DNA from: Manis javanica
Taxonomy: Eukaryota > Chordata > Mammalia > Pholidota > Manidae
Reading direction: 5' to 3'
Assembly (NCBI RefSeq): GCF_040802235.1
Contig: NC_133170.1
Span: forward strand, 7,207,001 to 7,271,000
Length of the DNA: 64,000 bases
The notes beneath the pieces were generated by a model that worked only from the letters and a program-made list of their open reading frames with translations, searched no databases and was not told the DNA's origin. Every line of letters begins with the position of its first letter. Within the stretch, counting starts at the first letter, position 1. Position numbers and translations under genes: made by a program. Shown piece by piece: positions 35,031-45,900 of the stretch.

Positions 35031-36844
35031 AAAGTTTCCGTAATCCTGTGCCATTTGGTATTATTTTTTCCAAAGCAACACATGACTATTTTCTTCAACA
35101 GGCAATTTTCTTTTCATTTATCGTGTGGGTTGTTAGACTGAAATGTTTTGCCTTTTTTCACAGGCCTTGCTATATTTCTTGCCTACTATAGAATACCTTC
35201 CTTATTTATTTTCCTCTCAAGAAAATCAAATTCCCAAGTATTTCATTCGATAAAAACAGTTAACTTAATCTACTAGGAATATTTTGTTTTCTTGCTTTAC
35301 CAGTTCTTAAATTTTGAAGTTAACTGTTACTTAGACATAACTGTTGAAATGCAGCAGTGGTCTGCTGCCCCACCCCGTCTCCCTCCTTTGCTTGCCTCCC
35401 TTACCAAGGAGGAAAGAACATGATGTACAATAGGAAAGCGGTAGTGTTTAGCTAATTATTTGCTGATAAAATCTGTTTGAAAAAACAAATGATGTCTGTG
35501 TTTCAGAAACCCTCAATCTCTTTCACACACACAGAAACAAAAAGCCTGTATATTTGGTTATTTCTCTGAATCACTTTTATACATAGTTTAGTTGCTTTGG
35601 TTCACCAACTAGCATTGGAATGGAATGGGGTCAAGATCATCCATCCTAAAACAAATATTTGTTTTACTCATTTATTTGAGTATATTCCTAAAAGAACTTT
35701 AAAGGATGGTGCTGTGCAGTTATAACTTAAAACTATGGACACAAATTAATTGGTACTAATAATTTTCTCTTATTGATGCTTTATATAATGCTTTTGTGAT
35801 AATTTGTAGTTGTACCCTTAACACATACACACACATACCCCCTCTGGACTTACCCTTTGGACTTTTCTGTATTCGTTGCCCTTTTATCCCCTTTCTTAGA
35901 CCAGATACTCCAGTGAAGTTGGCCCTTGGTTTGGATATTTTTAATTAGAGCTAAGGTGCAAATTTACTGCCAGCTACATTTTTGCTGTCTAAGGGCTCTT
36001 CCTTCCCTTGCTTGATGTTGAGCCTTTTTTGATCATGGGAATCACCTTATCTTACTGTACATTTCTTGGTCATCTGCCTCTTGTTATTAACTGCTCACGG
36101 AGCCTCAAAGAAGAACGCCGAAAAGGAGTTCAACTGAGGGGCAGACCTCAGGCAACAAGAGCTCATCCTCAATTTGTCTTACTGATTAATGAAATTATTA
36201 CTGAATTCTGACCTTGGATTCTTGTGAATTTTACACCCTCCTTTCAGCAGTTTCAATTCAGGGCCAGCTTGCCTGCTTAGAACTTCCCATTTATCACAGA
36301 AGAAATCCCCCCTCTCATTTCCCATAGTTCTGAGCATTGTGGGTTGATGCATAGTGAGTGAGCTACTTGTGTGCTTAGTATCAAATAGTGATCTTGGTAA
36401 ATGCTCAAAACTTCCCCAGAGGGGAATTACATTAATGCAAAGGTGCAAAATTAAAGGCATTGCCTTAGCTTAAATATTAGGACGTGTCCTTCATTGTGTA
36501 TGATTCCATCATTTTATAGGATTTTGGGGGAGTCTGTTGTATTTTCTACTTAAAATTTTGCTTTAAAAAAAAATGCTTCCCTTCCTCCACTTTTAAAACA
36601 AGTGTTTGTAAGGAGGGTACAAGGAGGTAGTCGAGGGCTTGTTAAACAACTGAGCTATTCTGTGTGTTTCATACTGCTTGCAGTTGTACTGCTGTCAAAA
36701 ATGGAGGTGGATCCAGGAGGTCTTCACCAGAACCTGTTGGTCCTGGAATACCTGGTTGCTGCTGGGGGTGGGTAGAGCAGAGCTCCCCTTTAGTGGTCTC
36801 TGGTATAGCCCTCAACAAAGCTGTGTCCATTCTTCGCTTTACAG

Positions 36845-36992
36845 ACTATTGCTCAGAAGAGAAGATGTTTGGTTTTCACAAGCCAAAGATGTACCGGAGT
36901 ATAGAGGGCTGCTGTATTTGCAGAGCTAAGTCCTCCAGTTCTCGATTCACCGACAGTAAACGCTATGAAAAGGACTTCCAGAGTTGTTTTGG
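36845..36992 (+). CDS. SINHCAF: SINHCAF coding exon 1 (codons 1-42 and part of 43)
   Basis: Acceptor ctttacag|ACTATT at 36844/36845, ATG at 36865, donor TTTTGG|GTAAGA at 36992/36993. The first 20 bases are 5' UTR. It encodes C16 and C19 of the zinc finger. The reading frame is open upstream of the acceptor back to at least 36664, and a second acceptor-like site (gcttgcag) lies just after that point. Confidence 0.93.
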
Positions 36993-39900
36993 GTAAGATC
37001 CAACTGATACAGAGGTGTCATTTTTTAATGTTTGTTCTTAGAGTGAAAAATATCCCAGCATATGGAAATATTTTCCAAGCAAGGGGACTGGTTGGAGCAA
37101 TGTGCTAATAATTAAAATCACTTATATTCAAATCTAGGCTTTTTTAAGACCCTTGTGCTTAAATATTGACAGGCTTTTTTCAGGAACTAGCAAATTAATT
37201 GTGAAGCCCCTTGTAGGTAAAACCAAACAAACCCTTTTCTTGTTAACTTCAGGATGTATAAAGAGATTTTCAAAATGCTACTTTTATTCTTATTTTAAAA
37301 TAGCTGTCCTCCAACAGTTTTCTGTCTTTTGTATTGTTTTTCTAAATCATTGAAATACATTTTAACCCAACCTGCTGAGGATACTAACAAGACATAATGT
37401 TCTGTCTTGAAACCTATCAGATTATGGTAGCTTTTTATAATTTTGTTTCTCATTTATCCTTGGACAACAAACGTCTGATTAATAAAATGGAATTTACTTT
37501 TCAGCAAATGCTTGATAAAATATTAAATGTTGAACCATTATCCCATGTTAGAAATTAATTTCACCACTTTTTCTTATCAAAACATTTGTTGATTATTGTT
37601 AATCCTGGACTTCAGTTATTTTGAATGTTGACAAAAAAGTCTCCAACAAAAAAGTCTCCACCAACGTGGCCTTCTTTAAATTAAAATTTTCTCAATGTAT
37701 TTATTTCCAATTTTATTCATAATAAAAATCAGTATTTTTCTTTTTGTATTTACAATACAGGGAAAACGTAGTAAATCAAAGTTCCTCAGTATAATTAAAA
37801 AACAGCTTGGTGATTAGTCCTATAGATCTTCCCCTCCATGCAGATACAATAATTTTTTATAAGTTACAATGCCTCTCTGGTTTTGTTTGTTGTGAAACTA
37901 GAGCATCAGGACACATTATTTTACTTAAAGGGTAGCATTTTGTTGCTTATGAAGTGCCTACACATTTCAAGAAAGATTAATTTGACAGCATCGTTTAAAA
38001 CCATGGTGACTAGGATCTTAGATCTTAAATTCTAATTTTTAATTTTAAAAACATTCTTTAAAATGACTAATTATAGTACACTGACTTGGTCTAAAAGTTA
38101 TATTTCCTAAATATATTACAGTAACAATTGGATTATCCAGGACAATCAGAAATAGCATATATAAACTATAAATAGTTTTTCTGAAAGAACTGTACTCATA
38201 TGAACTATTTAATGATGATAATCTTTATTATTATCTGTGGACTCTTTAATAATAAAGGTTTGATTTCTTACCAGGTTGCATGAGACTCGTTCAGGAGACA
38301 TCTGCAATGCCTGTGTCCTGCTTGTCAAAAGATGGAAGAAATTGCCAGCAGGATCAAAAAAAAACTGGAATCATGTTAGTTCATCTTTCATCTTACCTTT
38401 ATACCTCTGTTACATCCAAAGTAACAATTTTCTTCCTAATTAGGAAGTAATATGTCCATAGGGTGAAAAAGTTTGAAAAAAATAAAGGAAAACATTAGCT
38501 GTTGCTCAAATATGAATCACTTAACCTTTTGGCATGTTTCAGAGCAAACTAGCTAGCTCAGTGTGACATTTCCCTAAGGCTGTATCCAGTATCGCCAAAT
38601 TGGAGATTCATAGTACATTTCACATATTTTTTAGATTAACCTAGAAATTCCTAGAGTTTAGTAGACATGGATCCTTTTTTCATTTGTTAGGAGAACCTTT
38701 ATCCCAACTCCTGTGGGTACTACCAAGCACATGCATTCAGCATCAGAACTGGATTCGAGTCCTTCCTTCACCGTTTATAAGTGGTGAACTTTGAGCAAGC
38801 CACATTTATGTATAAAGTGCAAAGATAATTGCTGTTTCCTAGAGCTGCTGTGAGAATGTATGTAACACATCATAATCCCTCAGTTACATGGAAGTCACTG
38901 TTACTCTCTGTGTTTAATCTAGTTGAGATCAAACTGGTATGTAAATGTGTGTTGTTTGCCTGTTCACTTTATGATGATACTAGATTCTTGACAAAATAAC
39001 TTTGGATGACCAGAACAGCGTGGTTAAGTCTTACTTAATCCTTCTATATGCTAGCTCTCAGGAGATGCATGACATGTATGCAGATTGTTTTTAATCAGGT
39101 ATTTGTTTACTCATTATCTTTTCTCCTACACTAGCCTTATACTGTCCTTTGATGATAATCTTGCATTATTATGATAGGTTTCTGTAGATCTGTTAACATT
39201 TAAAAAAGTGAGTTTTTCTGTAATTAATACATTATCTGGAGAAAAATCCAAATTGTGGTTTTGAAGTGATGGCGACCTTTTTACATAAGGGTAGAAATCT
39301 GCAAATAGAAAATGGGAATGAATGCATGAGAATGGGACCACACAGGGCTAGACTGTGGGAGAACATGCCATTGCCATCATGTAAATGACCTTAGATTAAG
39401 GTTATGTGGTGAAAGAGCATAAAGCATAGATCTGAAAACCTTGATTTGAGTCTTGACCCCTTCCCTGCCCACCCAGGGCCACTTCCTAGCCTGGTGAAAT
39501 CAGGCAAAATACCCAATTTCTCATTTTCCTTCATCATAAAATTTAGAGTAACAAAAATAGCCCCCTTATGGTTTGTAGTGAAGGTAAAATAAAAGTGTAT
39601 GAAGGCTTTTTGGAAAATTGCAAAACATGATCCTGGAGAAACTTTAGTTGTTGTTTGGCTTCATATTTCTTAACCTACTTGGGTCTCACCATACATCAAT
39701 TTCTTCAAATTTTTTTGCCCAGCAGTCTCTTGGCATTGACTACTTGAAGAAAAAAAAAAACACTAGGTAAATTATTCTTTAATACCATGTGGTGATTAAA
39801 AGTGCACATGGCTGTCAAACATTCTTGAATAGAAAACTGGTTCTCAAATTTGACTCCTTTAAATAGGCATTTGTTGAGCAGGAATACAGAGGTGTCATTT

Positions 39901-42900
39901 TTTAAATGGTATTAAATATTCAGTATTTTCTTCCAGGTGGTAGATGCGAGGGCAGGACCCAGTCTGAAGACTACATTGAAACCAAAGAAAGTGAAAACTC
40001 TGTCTGGAAACAGGATAAAAAGCAACCAGATCAGTAAACTGCAGAAGGAATTTAAACGTCACAGTAAGTTTGATACTGATGAGTACTTAGGATAGTTGTT
40101 TTGTTTTTATTTTTGTCTGGGTGGGGCATTTGGTATGTAGGGATCATTTTATAAAAAAAGTGTTGGAATGCAATATTGACTTGGTAGAGATACTATTTTA
40201 TTATTATGAAATCTTGGAACGCTACCTGATTTTGATGGAATAAAAGGACTTGCACTAGCTGGCCATTTCTTCAAACTGTGATGAGACCACTTTGACCACT
40301 CTGATTCCTTTCTTTATTGATTTTTAAAATTAAATCATTTACTTAATTTAAATTCAAATTTTAATTTTCTTGATGAATTTGTCAAGCTTGTTCACTTGAT
40401 TTTATGCTTAAGGATATTGAGGCTTGGAGATGTGCAGAACAGTGTGTACATGATTAGTAGATAATCTGAGAGCAAAGCCCAGATTTTCTGGGAAGTAGCT
40501 TTAGATGTCATATCACACCTATATTCCGGTAAAGCCAGCCTCGGGACTTTTCAGGTTTAGCGGGCAGTGTGTGTTGTGAGGGATGATGGAACGAGAAAGG
40601 AATGACTAATATCAGGTCTACGGACTCTTCATAGGAAGTTGTTGGGGTGGGAGGGCACCTTAGTGGTAACTTCTCTATCTGGGAATGAGATTTCAGATTT
40701 TGAAAAGGAAATGCAGGGCATGTAATATTATTACATAACATTTGTATCACCCCCCCTCCCCCAGGGAGGCAGGAAGGGGGGGTCTGAAGCAGCACTATTA
40801 AATCAAATACATTAGTGTTTCTGCAGCAAGAATGTATGTATTCACATCTACAGGCTAGTCAGGTTTTGCTACCTAATTATATAGTTCAGGTCAGGTCAGA
40901 TTTTGTGGCCACATGGGTTAGGAATAAACTGTTTCCAGAACTTTTTCCAGAACTATAGATACGGGTTGTAGATATGGGTCCTGAATTGGAATTTTCAGGA
41001 TTAAAAAAAAAATCTGTGTAGACAAAATACTTTCAGTCAATGTTTGTTTTAGAATAATGGAAAAGGAAAGTTAAACTGACTGATAGGTACAGTGAGGAAA
41101 GAAGCCCTATCATCTTGAGCATTCTGGTATATGTACTGAATACTGTACATACATAATTACCTCAATATTAGGATAGGAAGTAGGGAGTGTTGATTTAACC
41201 TTGACCCAGGTGTCTTAATGAGTGGAAGCGTGAATTTGACCTTGAGTTTGTCTGAGTTGGAGCCCTGTGCTTGCTCTGCAGTAGCTGGGGTAGAAAATAC
41301 AATGCCCAGGTCTCTGAAGTCCTCCCAGGTCTTCTGCTAATGTTGTGCTCTCCTCGTAAGCGGGTGTTACTAGTCCTAGTTACTACTCTGAGGATTTATG
41401 TAATCTTTGGCTAAAATATTTTGAGTATATTTATGGTAAAATAAAATTATGTGTGTCCTTTCTTAACGATGTATCACAGGGGAGGCAAGGGAAAAGACCA
41501 CCTTTAACTTACCCTCCATGCTCACTAGATGCTTTCACGAACATTTGGGAAATAGCAATTTTTTCTTCTATGCCTCTTAGAAAAGAAACACTAAAAATAA
41601 ATGAAGTGATACGTATCCAGTTTAAAGGTGAATGAAGCCCAGTATTAAAAAAAGTAAAAGCAAGGTTAGAGGAATTAATTATTCATGTATGTTCTTAGCC
41701 TCCTCCCTTTACTTATAGGGAAAGTGATAACCTAATTTTTGCCTTATCTAAGGGAATATGTCCAGTGTAATTTAAGATTTTTCTGATAAAGCTGTATTGT
41801 GGAGGAGTTGAACACTAAAAATAAGTCCCTTTGAAAAGGTGTGTGGGTTTGGGTTTGGGAGACTCTGTAACTGGGTTTTCTCAGGTGTGTTGTGAATTGC
41901 TAGTGTCTGTGTACGAAATAACAGTTTTGAGATAATTAGAATTTGTATACATCACCCATAAATGATTTCCCTGCCTCTGGTTAATTATTTGCTTCCATGT
42001 ATTCTGCACTTACCTGACCTGTATTCCTCTTTTTTGAGATGTTCTTTCCTTTGTGGTGTACTAGAAAGGCAGTGGACCTGGAGCTTGAATGAAGATCTGG
42101 ATTTGATACAGTTCCTGACACTTACAGATATGTGACTCTGATGTCACTTAACATTTAACCACATTTAACCACAATTTCCTAATCAGAGAAATGGGGATAA
42201 TCAAGTAAAAAAGGGTTTTGTAAAACAAAACATTTCATTGTAACTGTTAGCCATTCTTCTTGTCATCCTTCTCTCTGAAATCCACGGTGATTTCTGGTTG
42301 CTGTAAAATAAATTTGAAAATATCTAGCAAGTCTTTGGAGGTCCTATTTTAGGCAAAGAATATTTGGGCTGAGTCGGTCCGTTCCTGTGCCTAGTGTTCT
42401 GCTTGCATGACTTTGATTATCCTCCCTGTCCAGCCTGTACTGTCTAATACCCCTTTGTGCCTTCCCAGATCCTACCTTATTTTTAAGATTTAAAAAATTG
42501 CAGATCCTTGAGGGATTTCTGAATCTACATTCTAGAAGAGTTTTTTCCCCCTAACTGCATTTGTATAGTTAGTTGTATCCTAGTATTCCAGGTATTGGAT
42601 TAAACTATGTGAAATGGCTATTTTTATAGGTAGGAAATGGTCGAGTAACTGCATTTTCAAGTGGATCATAGATAGGAAGCGCTTCTTAGGGTAGTGAGCT
42701 TTGAGCTTAGAGCTGAAAAGTCTTTTAAACATTCCAGTAGACTATACAAGTCTTTGAGGATTTTGTTTCTTATGAAGTTAAGCTATTCATACATTGGAAT
42801 AAAGTGAATGTATTAAAAACACTCATGGTGCTTTCTTAGGTATACCTGATTTTATGCTGTTTTATATAAACTTGTGTTACTACAAAACACTTGTGAGCTC

Positions 42901-45900
42901 TGTTTAGGTTTAGTCTTTTTCTTCCCATGAAGGATATGACATGGGATTTGATGTCTAGTAGATACTTAATATTTGGTTGGTTCGCTGAATTGGAGGCTTG
43001 CTGTAGCCACCTATCCTGGGAGGGGGAAGTCTTTAGCTGAAGGTAAGATGTGTGGTAGGCTCAACCACTATTTGTGATACTGCTGCTGCTGTGGAACAAT
43101 AGTAGTATATATAGCCATGAAGCACAGCAACTGCATGCAGCCTTGTAAATTTATATGAAGTCTTTTGAGGGTAAATATCCTAGATGATGTTCAAATTATA
43201 TTTGAAGAATTGTCTTTATTCCTTAACTGAACCAGGACCTGTGGTTTTCCCCTAGAGGTAAGGTGCCATTTTTCTTTTAGTTGCTTTCAAGGTTTTGGTC
43301 CTCAGTTTTCAGAAGGTGAGTTATGACGTGTCCTGGCACTGATTTCTGTGGGTGTATCCTCTTTGGGGTTTGCTCAGCTTCTTGAATCTATAGGTTTCTG
43401 TCTCTTGCCAAACTTGGCAAGTTTTCGGCCATCCTATTTCTTTGAGTACTTTCTCACCCTTGCCCTCTTTCTTCTGTCCTTCCGGGCCTGCAGTGACACA
43501 GATGTAGGTGTTCTGTTACAGTCCCACAGATCTCCAAGGCTCTGTTCATTTGTTTTCTCTGTCGTTCAGGCTGGATGATTTCTGTTCTTCTTTCTTGCAG
43601 TTCACTCATCGTTGCCTCTGTCCCTTCATTGTGCTGTTGAGCGCATTCACTGACTTTGTATTTCATTTATTGTATTTTTTCTTTAAAATTTCAGTTCTAC
43701 TTCAATTTTTTTTTTCCTTTTTTACTGAGACCTATTTACTGAGGCAGTGTTTTCATTTGTTTCAAGTGTGTTCATGATGGCTCACTGAAGTACTTCTGTT
43801 GTGACTGCTTTATGGCAGATAAGTTATTATCTATTTGCCTCTTCATTCACTTTGAGATCTGGGTTGCAGATATGATGTGGTTTTTGATTGCATGAAACCT
43901 AGACATTTAATTATGTTATGAGACTCTGGGTCTCATTTAAATTTCTGTTGTAACCGGCTTTTTGACACTTCTCCAGCAGGAGGGTGGAGGCAGGGCACCC
44001 CCTTGTTACTGTCTGAGAAGTCAGGTTTCCCACTCTTTGTCTGAGGTGGGAGTAGCTCCTCCCGGCTGGGGGTGGGGGTGGGGGTAGGCATGGGAGGTGA
44101 GGCCCCACAGGGTGGGCTGCTCCCATTCCTCTTGGGCCATGCCGGAGGTCCTGCTTCTTTGGAGGGCCCTTCTGATACCACTGGGGGGTGTTGGGGGGCC
44201 CTCACAGCAGTCTCTCAAGGAGGGAAATCTAGGCTCTGCACTTGGTCTTTGCCAGGGTGGATTGGGGTAGGGGCCTGTTTTGTTTCTGGTATTCGGCCAA
44301 AGTAGGTTGGCTCTGTCTAGTCCGAGTCCCCCTCTTCCTGGGCTGTCCCCTCCTGGGCCTTCAGGGAGAGAGCAGGCATCGGTCCTCTTTTTTTTTTTTT
44401 GGTTGGCACCCACTGCCTGGGGTTGCTACTGCCTGGGATTTCTGAGGTTAGAAGAAAAACTAGGGGACTCACCATTGTGTTCTTCCCTGGGTCTTGAGCT
44501 CCCTGTCTGTTGGCAGCTTTCAGAGTCTTTAGGTTTGTTTTATGTGTAATGCCTGGAGTTTTTAGTTGTACGTATTAGCAGGAGGAATGGGGAGAAGTGT
44601 GTCAATACTCTCATCTTCCTGGAAGCTTAGGTCGTTTTCTTTTGGAAACATTTTAATACAGATGCCTTCAAATTAGTAGCGAATAGAAAACACATTCTTC
44701 CTTTTTCTTCTTTTTACTAACTCAGTTTTCTTACGCTGAGGCTTAGTTGTATATAATGAAATAACACATTTTTTTCTCTTGCAGATTCTGATGCTCATAG
44801 TACCACCTCAAGTGCCTCTCCCGCTCAGTCTCCTTGTTACAGTAACCAGTCAGATGATGGCTCAGATACAGAGATGGCTTCTGGCTCTAACAGAACACCC
44901 GTTTTTTCCTTTTTAGATCTTACATACTGGAAAAGGTAAAAGCAACAGAAAACCTCTTTCTAACCAGCAAACCTAAATTGTAGGCAGCAGTTTCCCACTT
45001 AGCAATGAAATGGCATTTGGTAGACAGCTGATAGTACACGTGGTTAGAGTTGGATTAAGCAAGAATTGAGCTGAGAGTTGGGTTTTTGTGTGCCTTTCCT
45101 GTTGATTTAAAAAAAGTCATGTTAGGTAACCTAAATTTCCTACAGTGGAATAGACTGGGCATTCATTCCCACTACCTCTCCCACTGAGAAAAGTAAAATG
45201 TCTAGAAATATGTATTTTTTAAGTTTTTGAAAATGCATTGATAAGTGGGCAATTAATACGGAATAACCTGAGACCAAATGCTAAGTGAATATGGGACCTC
45301 AAAGTCAAAAAAAAAAAAAAGAAGATAATGGACTAGGAAAGAGAAAATACTCAAAAGAGAAAGTGGTTAAGGATTTTCTGGTTCACAGATCCAGGAAGAC
45401 TAACAAATTATGAGCAGCATAGTAAGCAATTATCTTACGGGTGAAGAAAATTGACTCATAGAATTAAAACTATAGAACTTGAAAGACAATGTAGATCTTT
45501 AAGCAGTGGGAAAATAGACATTATTTTCAAAGGAACAACAAACTCAAAGATAAGTTCACAGCATGAACAAAGGAAGCCAGAAAAGACAGATTAATATCTT
45601 GAATGGGCCAAGAGATAATAGCTGTCAACCTAGAATTATATATGTGGAGCAAAAATACCCTGTGAACAGAGGGCATAAGACTTTTGACTAGAAAAGAAAA
45701 TTCAGAGTTAGCTGCCAAGCTGACCCTCAGTAATGAAAATTCTTCAGGGATTCAATTGGGAAAAGAGACCCCAGATTAAAATTCTGAAAAAGATAAGTAA
45801 ACCGGCAAATATTTAGGTAAATTTAAATGAACACGGATGGTTTAAAGTGACCGTAGTTGTGGGTGTTAAAAAAAAAAAGAAATATGTAACTACAGTAATG

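Larger units (their letters stand above)
23294..36844 (+). other. SINHCAF: SINHCAF intron 1
   Basis: About 13.5 kb from the 23293 donor to the acceptor at 36843-36844 (tttacag). It holds the rest of the CpG island, scattered MIR, L2 and old L1 pieces, a Tigger-like fragment and one young antisense L1 at 34.7-35.0 kb. Further 5' UTR exons could lie here, but none is supported by more than a lone splice-like site. Confidence 0.6.
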
